Part shown: piece after piece, positions 38,431-45,956 of the stretch | Layout of the letters: every line of letters begins with the position of its first letter | How positions within the stretch are numbered: position 1 is the stretch's first letter | Virus record (IMG/VR): IMGVR_UViG_3300048772_000133 | Coordinates: 1-64,000 of that record | Origin: a virus | Direction: 5' to 3' (one strand) | DNA length: 64,000 bases | The notes under the pieces: generated by a model | What the model saw: the letters and a program-made list of their open reading frames with translations, nothing else | Told to the model about the DNA's origin: nothing | Database searches by the model: none | Made by a program: the position numbers and the translations under genes

Positions 38431-38505
38431 CCGGCCTCAAGGCCGTAACGCACCTTTGCCCTATCTCAAGCTAGGGATGAGAAAGCCGGAGAGCGGAGGA
38501 ACAAA

Positions 38506-38775
38506 GTGAACGATTCAACTGTAAAACTCGCGGGGCTTGCTGGTCTGGTAGTCTTCGCTATACTCGTTCGACTGGCTTATGCGTGGGCCTCGCGGCGCGA
38601 TGCTAGAGCCAGGGCCAGGAGCCGAGACGCTGAACACAACCGGATGGTGGAAGAACTAGCCGCCAGATGGTGGTTTGAAGAGGTCTTGCTCATTCCCGAT
38701 TCACACGAACCACGGCATTACACGGACGCAAACCAGTTTGACATAATGATTATCAACCCGCGTCTACGGTGGTAA
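38506..38775 (+). CDS. Membrane-anchored hypothetical protein, 89 residues
   Basis: GTG start; one membrane helix (LAGLAGLVVFAILVRLAYAW) then an Arg-rich linker and a polar domain. GGAGG site. The stop is followed within 4 nt by the variant motif copy at 38779. Confidence 0.6.
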   Translation: MNDSTVKLAGLAGLVVFAILVRLAYAWASRRDARARARSRDAEHNRMVEELAARWWFEEVLLIPDSHEPRHYTDANQFDIMIINPRLRW

Positions 38776-38821
38776 ACAGTCCAGATAACGGACTACCGCG
38801 ATTGACCAGAAAAGAGGGGCT

Positions 38822-39010
38822 ATGATTGACGTTGGCCTAAAACTCGCAAGGCGATACGCTCGTGGTGAATGTATTGCTTGCGGCCACAAAGTTTGCTCGT
38901 GCAAGACGAAAGGCAAGCTCCGCAACCATCCAAAGGGCATTGGACGCGCCGAAACAAGAGAGCCGTCTATGACCATAATCCGGCACGAAGCCGGGCAACT
39001 GTCCGGGTAA
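38822..39010 (+). CDS. Cys-containing small protein, 62 residues
   Basis: MIDVGLKLARRYARGECIAC ... CSCKTKGK has CIAC and CSC, a possible zinc site. The last residues LSG and the TAA stop are the first part of the motif copy at 39001-39015. Confidence 0.6.
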   Translation: MIDVGLKLARRYARGECIACGHKVCSCKTKGKLRNHPKGIGRAETREPSMTIIRHEAGQLSG

Positions 39011-39054
39011 TGGACTTCTCACTCAGTCTCACGGCGCTCAGGAGGGCGCGAAAC

Positions 39055-39378
39055 ATGGACAAGATCAGGGCGCAGCGGGCAATCGAGGGTGTGCTGGCGC
39101 AGTTCGACTTTGAGCCGGTACACGATCACATGTTACGGGTCAACTGGCAGTATTCGTCAGATTCTATGCGGGAACCCTCGGCGGTTCCGGGCATCGACCG
39201 GCTCAAGGATATGGCGCGGGAAGTCCTTCAATCGGCGGTTTACGGGAAGTATTGCACCGAGGGCCACGCTTCCGTTAGGTGCGGCGGGTTTGAGGCCCGG
39301 ATTGACAGATGGCCGAACTCTGACACTTTCACGATGGCCCTTTCTTTCGTTCCGTTCCGCACCGAGGAGAGATTCTAG
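39055..39378 (+). CDS. Hypothetical early protein, 107 residues
   Basis: Starts MDKIRAQRAIEGVLAQFDFE after a GGAGG site; an alternative start at 39010 uses the motif ATG. Alpha/beta with one Cys-rich segment (CTEGHASVRCGG). Not recognised. Confidence 0.65.
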   Translation: MDKIRAQRAIEGVLAQFDFEPVHDHMLRVNWQYSSDSMREPSAVPGIDRLKDMAREVLQSAVYGKYCTEGHASVRCGGFEARIDRWPNSDTFTMALSFVPFRTEERF

Positions 39379-39452
39379 CCGGGCGTAAGCCCGTAATGCG
39401 CCGATGGTCCGTCTCAAGTCGGACAGGTGGAAAGCAGAGAGCGGAGGAAACA

Positions 39453-40082
39453 ATGGAAACCACGATTCCCTTTACCGGATTTTACGAATCGGACCACGAG
39501 TCACTGATCGAGAACGAATTGGAGCAGATGTTCTCGGACAATAACGGCGACCCTTTGCCCAGTGCGGGCGACTCCTGGGAACACATCGACTGGGCCAAAG
39601 TCCATCTGGCCTATGCTCAAGAGTACGCGGGGCAGTTCTTCGCGCTGCTCTCGGACGCGGCGAAGATCAAGATTCCATACAAGTTTGTGGAGTTGACTTC
39701 GCCCGGCTCCTACAACTTCACAACTGATCGAATTTTCTGCACGGTTTCGCAACGCACGGCGCGGGCCTTGTACAAGCTGGCGGACAAAACCGCGCTGGAC
39801 AAGCTGATCAGAGACAAATTCACGTCCTATGACGGGTTCACGTCCTACTATGACAATTCCCTCACGGCATGGCCGAAAGACGTTTTGAAGTGGGACGCAA
39901 ACCAGATCGGCACCCTGGTGGAGTCTGTTTTCTTCCAGTTCTTCGCCCGGAAGGACTTCCACGCATACGAAATGATGGTAGATGAAAACGGCGAGATCGA
40001 CTCCCTGCTGTATGACGCCTTGGACGCGGAAGGGCGCAAGATTCTCAAAACCGAGAGAGCAACGGCAGACGGCGAAGAGTAG
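39453..40082 (+). CDS. Hypothetical early protein, 209 residues
   Basis: Acidic protein (METTIPFTGFYESDHESLIE...) with a folded middle (IPYKFVELTSPGSYNFTTDRIFC) and an aromatic-rich C-terminal part (FTSYDGFTSYYDNS, FARKDFHAYEMM). Similar proteins occur in many phages next to small early genes; some act against host DNA metabolism. GGAGG site. Confidence 0.7.
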   Translation: METTIPFTGFYESDHESLIENELEQMFSDNNGDPLPSAGDSWEHIDWAKVHLAYAQEYAGQFFALLSDAAKIKIPYKFVELTSPGSYNFTTDRIFCTVSQRTARALYKLADKTALDKLIRDKFTSYDGFTSYYDNSLTAWPKDVLKWDANQIGTLVESVFFQFFARKDFHAYEMMVDENGEIDSLLYDALDAEGRKILKTERATADGEE

Positions 40083-40147
40083 TTCATTACCCGGACGGCG
40101 GGCCGGTAGATTCCCGCCACTTTTTACCGGCATCATTGGAGGACAAC

Positions 40148-40396
40148 ATGGACCACCAAAAACTAGCACGGATTAACAACCTGGGGCGCGAAATTATGGC
40201 CCTGGAATCACGGCTGGCTTCTGTCCAGTTTCACATTCAGGCCGCACGCGAGCGTTTGAATGAAGACAACCTGACTTTCCGGGATTGGAGCGAAGCCGCG
40301 CACGAGTACGGCGTATCCTCCGCTTCTGCCTTTGCCCTTGACCACCGCTTGACTATCGTCCGGGGCCGGTTTCACTTCGAGGCGGACACGATTTAG
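40148..40396 (+). CDS. Helical hypothetical protein, 82 residues
   Basis: MDHQKLARINNLGREIMALE ... a long helix (LASVQFHIQAARERLNEDN), likely coiled coil. GGAGG site 6 nt upstream. The TAG stop shares its G with the motif copy 40396-40410. Confidence 0.6.
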   Translation: MDHQKLARINNLGREIMALESRLASVQFHIQAARERLNEDNLTFRDWSEAAHEYGVSSASAFALDHRLTIVRGRFHFEADTI

Positions 40397-40431
40397 TCCA
40401 TTACCCGGACAGAGTTTTCCACGGCCTGGGC

Positions 40432-40460
40432 TTGACAACGATTTTTAACCGTGCTATGCT
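40432..40460 (+). promoter_or_regulatory. Early promoter
   Basis: TTGACA, 17 nt, TATGCT. It lies 22 nt after the motif copy 40396-40410 and drives the gene at 40489. Confidence 0.7.
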
Positions 40461-40488
40461 AAGCACATCCTCAAGAAAGGGGCGCACA

Positions 40489-40989
40489 ATGAAGGCAGGA
40501 GACATAATTCACATCAACGCCGACACGAAAGATTGGGGGCGGGTTGCCTCAGACGGCCTCGTGGTCGCGGTCTACTCCAACCAGTTCATCCAGGTCTACG
40601 CAAATAGCATCCTGGCAACGGTCACAGTCCGCAAGGCGGAAGTTTCCCCGATTCAAAACCCGGTCGAGGACTTCGCCGAGCGCATCAACCCCACCAACCT
40701 CGGATTCTCGCCGAAAATGACCGCTCTGATCAGGGCCATTATCGGCCATGACTACGGAGTGCGGGACGGGCGCGGCGGAACGCTCACCAGCTTGTCCATT
40801 ACCTCCGATGGATTCGTGATCTGCGGCAGCACGGCATCAGACGGGGGCGGCGCTTTCATCGGCTCGGCCTCGGACCTAGACAGGAACCTTGCGGATTACC
40901 GTTTCCAACTGGCCGCTGAGAATGACGAAGACGCGGAAGAATTCGACCGGCTGTATGTCGCCAACGTCAAGGACTGGCGGAACTACTAG
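40489..40989 (+). CDS. Hypothetical early protein, 166 residues
   Basis: MKAGDIIHINADTKDWGRVA... an N-terminal SH3-like beta barrel, then a helical/beta domain (FAERINPTNLGFSPKMTALIRAIIGHDYGVRDGRGGTLTSL...). Own promoter at 40432-40460. Unrecognised. Confidence 0.65.
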   Translation: MKAGDIIHINADTKDWGRVASDGLVVAVYSNQFIQVYANSILATVTVRKAEVSPIQNPVEDFAERINPTNLGFSPKMTALIRAIIGHDYGVRDGRGGTLTSLSITSDGFVICGSTASDGGGAFIGSASDLDRNLADYRFQLAAENDEDAEEFDRLYVANVKDWRNY

Positions 40990-40991
40990 CC

Positions 40992-41011
40992 GTTGTTTCG
41001 TACCATACAAA
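40992..41011 (+). repeat. 20-nt direct repeat, copy 2
   Basis: Identical to 37697-37716, again just after a stop codon. A motif copy follows at 41015-41029. Confidence 0.7.
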
Positions 41012-41044
41012 ACCGTCCAGATAATGGACAGAAAAGGGGAGCCG

Positions 41045-41224
41045 ATGGCGCACGAGTATAACGAATGGTATGTGGACGTTCCCAAGCAGCCCAACCTCGA
41101 TCCGGGAATGGACAACGAGTGGGAGAACGTCCAGACCTTTGCAACTAGGGAAGAGGCTATTGCCTTTGCCAAAGAGCAGTTTGGTGCGGACGATGAAGGG
41201 CGCGTCTCGCTCGTAACCAGCTAA
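41045..41224 (+). CDS. Hypothetical early protein, 59 residues
   Basis: MAHEYNEWYVDVPKQPNLDP... with a GGGGAG site; an in-frame ATG 21 nt earlier is the motif ATGGAC. Ends in an acidic helix (TREEAIAFAKEQFGADDEG). Confidence 0.6.
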   Translation: MAHEYNEWYVDVPKQPNLDPGMDNEWENVQTFATREEAIAFAKEQFGADDEGRVSLVTS

Positions 41225-41310
41225 TCCAACCCGCGCCCGCCCGGTATGGCGGGAAAACGGGAAAGTGACCCAGGCGGCCCAACCGCTGGCGAGGGTCGAG
41301 AAAGGGTAAA

Positions 41311-41637
41311 ATGCTAAGCGGAGAGCAGTTGATAATCGTTGCCTACACGCGGGAAGATGAAGTGATCTGTCGCGCTTGCGGCGAAGCCGGACACGAGAGT
41401 ATGGGTCACGCTCTGTCCGCATACGAAGCCGGGGAGTACGCGGGAGCCGATGGTCTGACCTGCGAAGACTGCGGGAAAGAAATCATCGAAGCCTACCAGT
41501 GGGCCTGCCCGCATTGTGGCCGCTTGTACGAGGGCTTTGAAGCGGAAGACTCGGAGAACGAGGAAAACAAGACGGGGAAGTGCTTCGAGGACTGCCCCGG
41601 CGAAGACACCGAAGACGAAGACGAGGAAACGGACTGA
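41311..41637 (+). CDS. Zinc-ribbon acidic protein, 108 residues
   Basis: Two CxxC pairs (CRACGE, CEDCGKEI) plus CPHCGRLYE form zinc ribbons, then a strongly acidic tail (EAEDSENEENKTGKCFED). Possible nucleic-acid or protein-binding decoy; function unknown. Confidence 0.65.
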   Translation: MLSGEQLIIVAYTREDEVICRACGEAGHESMGHALSAYEAGEYAGADGLTCEDCGKEIIEAYQWACPHCGRLYEGFEAEDSENEENKTGKCFEDCPGEDTEDEDEETD

Positions 41638-41700
41638 CTCCTCGCGGCGTCCAGGTAATGGACTTTTAACCCGGCCCGGATGGGCGAGAATTGAGGCGGC

Positions 41701-41934
41701 ATGAAAGTCGAATTTGTAAGAGAGTTGCCCAGGTCTGGAACGGGGGCCAGCCAGTGCCTTGTGAAGAAGGGCGAGGAGTTCTTCGTCGTGTCTTCGGTAG
41801 TCGTCATGTTTAGCGGGTTTGAAACCCTAGTCTTTCCCGCTGATAGCGCCGGGAAGATCACGGACTGGATGGAAGTTGCGGGCGGGCGCGGTGTGTCCCG
41901 CGAAACGGCCATTGAAGACCTGGAACACGTCTAG
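41701..41934 (+). CDS. Hypothetical early protein, 77 residues
   Basis: MKVEFVRELPRSGTGASQCL... an SH3-like beta protein ending in an acidic helix (SRETAIEDLEHV). The motif copy 41649-41663 precedes it. Confidence 0.6.
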   Translation: MKVEFVRELPRSGTGASQCLVKKGEEFFVVSSVVVMFSGFETLVFPADSAGKITDWMEVAGGRGVSRETAIEDLEHV

Positions 41935-42033
41935 CCTAACCGTTCGCCGGGAGCGTAACCCGGTATGACCTCAAGAGCAAGCCTTCACGCGGCGGGGTTG
42001 AGCGACTACTAATTGCTCGGAAAGCAGGACACA

Positions 42034-42285
42034 ATGGCAATGCCCAAGAAAGATTTTATCGCCCTGGCTGACAAGGTGCGCGGCCTTCAACCCCTCAACG
42101 GTCAGGGAACAATCCTGGCTCAGCGGGCCGAAGATTGGACCCGCTTGGTTTACGCTCTGGCCGACTTCTGCGCGGAGCAAAACCCGGCCTTCAACCGCGC
42201 CCGGTGGATTGGCTACATCAAGGGCGAGTGTGGGCCAAACGGCGGCGCTGTCAAGCCGGTAAAGGCCAAGCAGTGGCTCGGATAA
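42034..42285 (+). CDS. Hypothetical early protein, 83 residues
   Basis: Starts MAMPKKDFIALADKVRGLQP with AGGA upstream. Helical, then FNRARWIGYIKGECGPNGG. This pattern (FxALADxL ... FxxxRWxxYI) is common in phage proteins of unknown function. Confidence 0.65.
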   Translation: MAMPKKDFIALADKVRGLQPLNGQGTILAQRAEDWTRLVYALADFCAEQNPAFNRARWIGYIKGECGPNGGAVKPVKAKQWLG

Positions 42286-42326
42286 CCATCAACCAGTCCA
42301 TTACCTGGACTAGAAAGGCGGCGCGT

Positions 42327-43070
42327 ATGGCCGTTCCTCAAAACGTACTCGATGCCGTCTACGGCTCAAAACCGGCAGACTGGCGTCAACACAAAAATGG
42401 TGGGGGTTGGGTGTACAAAACCGCCACAGTTGAAGACTCGGCCTATCTTCATCCAACCTCAATCGTGTTCGGCGATGCGCAGGTGTCCGGCGATGCGGGG
42501 GTGTTCGGCGATGCGCGGGTGTTCGGCGATGCGCAGGTGTCCGGCAAGGCGTGGGTGTTCGACGATGCGCGGGTGTCCGGCAAGGCGCAGGTGTCCGGCA
42601 AGGCGCAGGTGTCCGGCGATGCGTGGGTGTTCGGCGATGCGCAGGTGTTCGGCGATGCGCAGGTGTCCGGCAAGGCGTGGGTGTTCGGCGATGCGCAGGT
42701 GTCCGGCAAGGCGTGGGTGTTCGACGATGCGCGGGTGTTCGACGATGCGCGGGTGTTCGGCGATGCGCAGGTGTCCGGCGATGCGGGGGTGTTCGGCGAT
42801 GCGCGGGTGTTCGGCGATGCGTGGGAAACAACCCCCCCTCTCCTGTATGGAACCAAGCACCCCCTTTCGCTTTGCTCCCTTACGCAGATCGCCATCGGCT
42901 GTCGCGTTCACGACTTCGCCTATTGGCTCGAACACGGACCGGCCATAGGCCGCTCCGAAGGCTACACAATCGAGCAGATCGCGGAGTACAGGCGACACTT
43001 CATGTACCTCAAGGCAATTGCCAAGAGGCTCCAGGCCGCGCAGAAGAAGGCGGCGAAAGCCAAGAAGTAA
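42327..43070 (+). CDS. Hexapeptide-repeat protein (predicted left-handed beta helix)
   Basis: A 247-residue protein. Residues about 46-170 are some 20 tandem hexapeptides of the form V-F/S-G/D-D/K-A-x (for example VFGDAQ, VSGKAW), encoded by an 18-nt repeat. Such repeats fold as a left-handed beta helix. The N-terminus is MAVPQNVLDAVYGSKPADW; the C-terminus is a conserved-looking domain (CSLTQIAIGCRVHDFAYWLEHG) with a basic tail. It resembles trimeric acyltransferase helices but has no catalytic His motif. Function unknown. Confidence 0.75.
   Translation: MAVPQNVLDAVYGSKPADWRQHKNGGGWVYKTATVEDSAYLHPTSIVFGDAQVSGDAGVFGDARVFGDAQVSGKAWVFDDARVSGKAQVSGKAQVSGDAWVFGDAQVFGDAQVSGKAWVFGDAQVSGKAWVFDDARVFDDARVFGDAQVSGDAGVFGDARVFGDAWETTPPLLYGTKHPLSLCSLTQIAIGCRVHDFAYWLEHGPAIGRSEGYTIEQIAEYRRHFMYLKAIAKRLQAAQKKAAKAKK
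42469..42831 (+). repeat. 18-nt tandem repeat tract
   Basis: About 20 copies of units like GTGTTCGGCGATGCGCAG. Variation between units changes only one or two codons of each hexapeptide. No stop codon occurs in any frame, so all six frames look open; only the + frame of 42327 makes a structured protein. Confidence 0.85.
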
Positions 43071-43177
43071 AACCCGGCCCAGCGGAACCTGGGATGCTCC
43101 CTAATCAACCAGCGTCCAAGTCGCGGGGAGCGGGCAACGTCCAGATAACGGACGGCTAATGGTGAAAGAGGTTTGAA

Positions 43178-43405
43178 ATGAGTCTATCAGAGCAAGCGAG
43201 GAACTTGCATAATTGCTACGAACTAACCGAAGGGCAGGTCCGCGAGGCGACTGATGAGGCTTTCAACGCCGCACAGGCTGTGCTAAGCGACTACGGGTAT
43301 TCGGTCAGCAACACCGACCCCGCCGAGGAACTTGTAGCGGCAATCTACAAGTATTTCGTGGACTCCGCCGAACCAGACGCTCCGGGGGATACGGAATCGT
43401 GCTAG
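43178..43405 (+). CDS. Helical hypothetical protein, 75 residues
   Basis: MSLSEQARNLHNCYELTEGQ ... a helix-rich acidic protein. It overlaps the next gene by 7 nt. Variant motif copy 43139-43153 lies upstream. Confidence 0.6.
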   Translation: MSLSEQARNLHNCYELTEGQVREATDEAFNAAQAVLSDYGYSVSNTDPAEELVAAIYKYFVDSAEPDAPGDTESC

Positions 43406-43617
43406 TTCGCTCCTTCATCCAACCCCCGGCAAGGCTAAGCCGCCGATCTGTTCACTCCCTGGCGGACGCCGCACACTCCTTGTCCAGCTTTCTCCGGGCC
43501 AAGGCCAAACCCCGCACGGCAAAACCGGAGTGGACGTGTACGGCTTGCTTGGCGGGAAAATGTAGTCTCTGCGTCAGCGCCCGGTGTGTTTGCGGGCAGA
43601 AAGAGGGGCACAAGTGA
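43399..43617 (+). CDS. Cys-rich small protein, GTG start
   Basis: A 72-residue basic protein with CTACLAGKCSLCVSARCVCG, several Cys pairs that could bind zinc. GTG start overlaps the preceding stop region; GTGA overlap to the next gene. Confidence 0.55.
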   Translation: MLVRSFIQPPARLSRRSVHSLADAAHSLSSFLRAKAKPRTAKPEWTCTACLAGKCSLCVSARCVCGQKEGHK

Positions 43618-43790
43618 CCGTCCAGCAAGCCGCATGGCTCGGCGAAGACGACGTGGTAGCCTCCGCTTTTCAGCACGACCGGCTGACCCCGGTCCTGACA
43701 CCGCGCCATAGTTTTCCACAGGCGGACTTGACAAGCAGAGCCAGGTGCGCTATTATGATTTTAGCGGTCGCAGTGCTGATCTGGCTGTAG
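43614..43790 (+). CDS. Small protein with C-terminal membrane helix
   Basis: GTG start overlapping the previous stop as GTGA. 58 residues ending in CAIMILAVAVLIWL, a membrane helix. The promoter at 43728-43756 lies within its last third. Confidence 0.5.
   Translation: MTVQQAAWLGEDDVVASAFQHDRLTPVLTPRHSFPQADLTSRARCAIMILAVAVLIWL
43728..43756 (+). promoter_or_regulatory. Early promoter
   Basis: TTGACA, 17 nt, TATTAT. Followed by a motif copy (43806-43820) and the gene at 43835. Confidence 0.65.
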
Positions 43791-43834
43791 GCCCCAAACC
43801 GAAAAGTCCATTAACCGGACAGAAATGAGACCAA

Positions 43835-44026
43835 ATGACCGGCCAGCCCAACAGCACGAGATTCTACCAGGAGGAGATCGAGAACGTCACCCTCCAACTC
43901 ACGCAGGACGTGACCCCGAAGCAACGGCACGACCTCGAAACCAGGCTCCGGGTCGCTAAGCAGTATTTGGCTGAACCCACCCCTGTCCCGCACACACATC
44001 AGCAGCGTCTAGACGATCACCGGTAA
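43835..44026 (+). CDS. Helical hypothetical protein, 63 residues
   Basis: MTGQPNSTRFYQEEIENVTL ... a single long helix (QRHDLETRLRVAKQYL). Directly after a motif copy. Unrecognised. Confidence 0.55.
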   Translation: MTGQPNSTRFYQEEIENVTLQLTQDVTPKQRHDLETRLRVAKQYLAEPTPVPHTHQQRLDDHR

Positions 44027-44073
44027 AGATTTTCACCCGCGTAAACACTGGAGATAAATGAGATTTGCACAGA

Positions 44074-44101
44074 TTATCCACAGTTTAGTGCGATATTGCA
44101 C
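44074..44101 (+). promoter_or_regulatory. DnaA-box-like site plus palindromic operator candidate
   Basis: TTATCCACA at 44074-44082 equals the DnaA box consensus. Immediately after, GTGCGATATTGCAC (44088-44101) is a near-palindrome that abuts the -35 of the next promoter. Its exact reverse complement occurs at 45573-45586. Confidence 0.6.
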
Positions 44102-44128
44102 TTGACATACAAAGCAGGTTTGTATACT
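44102..44128 (+). promoter_or_regulatory. Promoter of the PP-loop gene
   Basis: TTGACA, 15 nt, TATACT, directly downstream of the palindrome 44088-44101, which would let a bound regulator block or activate it. Confidence 0.6.
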
Positions 44129-44165
44129 ATTTAATCATGCATCTGACTTACGAAAGGCTTACAGC

Positions 44166-44294
44166 ATGAAAGAAATACCGCAAGTGTTGAACGTGATAAC
44201 CGATGTTGTCCTGTCGCACAGGCCAAAACCGAAGTCAAAAGCGGCGAAGAAGCGCAAACGGAAAGAGGACAAAAATGCAAAAACTGCTCGTTAG
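44166..44294 (+). CDS. Tiny basic protein upstream of the PP-loop gene
   Basis: A 42-residue protein: MKEIPQVLNVITDVVLSHRP then a Lys/Arg-rich tail. It overlaps the start of the PP-loop gene by 20 nt and may couple its translation. Confidence 0.55.
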   Translation: MKEIPQVLNVITDVVLSHRPKPKSKAAKKRKRKEDKNAKTAR

Positions 44295-45087
44295 CTTTTC
44301 AGGGGGGCGATCCTCCGCTTACATGGCGTGGCATATTAAGAATGAATGGTCATCTACCCACGAACTCGCTTTTGTCTTCGCCAACACAGGTAAAGAACGA
44401 GAAGAGACGCTTGTTTTCGTGCAACGGTGCAGCGATGAATGGGGTCTGGGAGTTGTATGGGTTGAGGCTGTGGCTCACGCCGAACGAGGAATTGCTTCGA
44501 CTCATCGCATTGTGAATTTTTCCACTGCATCCCGAAATGGAGAGCCGTTCGAGGACGTTATCAAAGTCTACGGTATTCCGAATATGAATTACTTGCACTG
44601 TACCCGCGAACTCAAAGCCAATGCCATTCGTAGCTACATGCGGAGCATCGGATGGGAAGAGTATTTGACCGCCCAAGGAATTCGCATTGATGAGCCAAAG
44701 CGTCTCAAACCGAAGGAAGGGGTCATCCGACCTTTGGCGGAGAATTGGCCCACAACCAAACCTGAAATCGTAGATTGGTGGAAAGATCAGAAGTTCGACC
44801 TGGGTTTGAAGGACCATCAAGGGAACTGCGATTGCTGCCACAAAAAACACATTCCAAAACTTGTTAGGATCGCGCAGGAAACCCCCAACTCCTTTAATTG
44901 GTGGGGCCATATGGAGCATCAATATGGGCTGGCCGGGCATAATGAAGACGGTACCCCTCGCACCTTTTTCCGTGGTCATAGATCAGCATCCGATATTGTG
45001 GAGATGTCCAAACTTATGACCCTTCCGCCCATTCCAGACGAAGATGAAGACGCTGGATGCAGCGAAAGCTGTGAGGCTTTCGTATGA
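44275..45087 (+). CDS. PP-loop ATPase (PAPS reductase-like family)
   Basis: A 270-residue protein. LLVSFSGGRSSAYMAWHI is the PP-loop (SGGxSS) that binds ATP pyrophosphate; FVFANTGKEREETLVFVQ and a CDCCHKKHIP zinc-like motif follow, then HMEHQYG and a Cys-containing acidic end. This branch (adenine nucleotide alpha hydrolases related to PAPS reductase) occurs in many phages; roles proposed include nucleotide or DNA modification. Not a classic sulphate reductase because the C-terminal ECGxH motif is absent. Confidence 0.85.
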   Translation: MQKLLVSFSGGRSSAYMAWHIKNEWSSTHELAFVFANTGKEREETLVFVQRCSDEWGLGVVWVEAVAHAERGIASTHRIVNFSTASRNGEPFEDVIKVYGIPNMNYLHCTRELKANAIRSYMRSIGWEEYLTAQGIRIDEPKRLKPKEGVIRPLAENWPTTKPEIVDWWKDQKFDLGLKDHQGNCDCCHKKHIPKLVRIAQETPNSFNWWGHMEHQYGLAGHNEDGTPRTFFRGHRSASDIVEMSKLMTLPPIPDEDEDAGCSESCEAFV

Positions 45088-45212
45088 AAGCACAAAACGG
45101 AAGTCAAGTATATAATTCCCAATCGTCCTGAGTGCAATAGCGTATTTTCAACGGTTTACAACAAAAGCGCATAAGAGCATACCTTGTGCGTCAAAGGAGA
45201 AACAAAGTGGTA

Positions 45213-45569
45213 ATGAAACGCGAAGTGGACAAGGAAATACCCCGGCCTCCATCAATCAAACTGAGGGATTACTTTGGGGCGCTAGCGATACAGGCGATCA
45301 TCAGCCGGGGAGATTTGGACATGGACATGAACGTGATGCCCTATTGCCTGGACGCATACACGATAGCCGACGCGATGCTCGAAGTTCGGCAATTAAGCTC
45401 TACGGAGTCAAAGACCCCAAAGTTGAATGCCGCTGAAGTCCGCCTCATCCTTGCTCTAAGGGGGATTGAAGAGAGTCCCGCCGATGGGAAATGTGACGAG
45501 ATGGACTTGGTTAATGCCGCTGTTGAGGCATACATCGAGGAAACCTCCGCCGCGCGGTCCTTGCCGTAA
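45213..45569 (+). CDS. Hypothetical protein, 118 residues
   Basis: KREVDKEIPRPPSIKLRDYFGALAIQAII ... CLDAYTIADAMLEVRQ matches the common phage pattern DYFAxxALQALI ... AxxAYxxADAMLxxR of unknown function. The palindrome copy 45573-45586 follows its stop by 3 nt. Confidence 0.65.
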   Translation: MKREVDKEIPRPPSIKLRDYFGALAIQAIISRGDLDMDMNVMPYCLDAYTIADAMLEVRQLSSTESKTPKLNAAEVRLILALRGIEESPADGKCDEMDLVNAAVEAYIEETSAARSLP

Positions 45570-45572
45570 CAG

Positions 45573-45586
45573 GTGCAATATCGCAC
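45573..45586 (+). promoter_or_regulatory. Second copy of the 14-nt palindrome
   Basis: GTGCAATATCGCAC, exact reverse complement of 44088-44101, between two genes. The two copies bracket the PP-loop gene and its partner, as paired operators would. Confidence 0.6.
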
Positions 45587-45597
45587 CAAAACGTAGT

Positions 45598-45619
45598 ACA
45601 TCATGCAAGGGAGGAAACA
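45598..45619 (+). repeat. 22-nt repeat with ribosome binding site, copy 1
   Basis: ACATCATGCAAGGGAGGAAAC followed by A; identical at 45839-45860. Each precedes an ATG, so it is a duplicated translation-start region. Confidence 0.7.
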
Positions 45620-45623
45620 AAAA

Positions 45624-45926
45624 ATGGAGATGCAGATGAAAAGGAAATTCAGGTACGCGGTAATTCTTGGCGCTGAAGATGGCGGGCGAATACTTTCCCG
45701 CCACTACCGCGATGATGATGCAGAAGCCTCGGCGAGGCGCTACCAAAATACTCCAGAGGGATGCTACTCTCATCCTTTCGTTGCGCCCATAGAAAGAGTT
45801 TCAGAAATACTCGGGCGGATCAGTGGCGCATCTGGCACACATCATGCAAGGGAGGAAACACCTATGAACAGCGACGGAAACGATGAACACCAGGATGGGT
45901 GCGTGTGCCGGGAATGCAGGCCATAA
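45624..45926 (+). CDS. Hypothetical protein with internal start repeat
   Basis: A 100-residue protein: MEMQMKRKFRYAVILGAEDG..., then a helical part. The 22-nt repeat at 45839-45860 lies in its coding region and could start a separate 20-residue peptide (MNSDGNDEHQDGCVCRECRP) in the same frame. CVCREC suggests zinc binding at the end. Confidence 0.6.
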   Translation: MEMQMKRKFRYAVILGAEDGGRILSRHYRDDDAEASARRYQNTPEGCYSHPFVAPIERVSEILGRISGASGTHHAREETPMNSDGNDEHQDGCVCRECRP

Positions 45927-45956
45927 CAGCAGTACAGCGCATTGGAGGCGCAGGAA

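Noticed and set aside
42469-42831. CRISPR-like array or six-frame open repeat region
   Set aside because: Units are 18 nt without spacers and encode in-frame hexapeptides; same reasoning for 46050-46278, 50417-50628 and 57481-57723.
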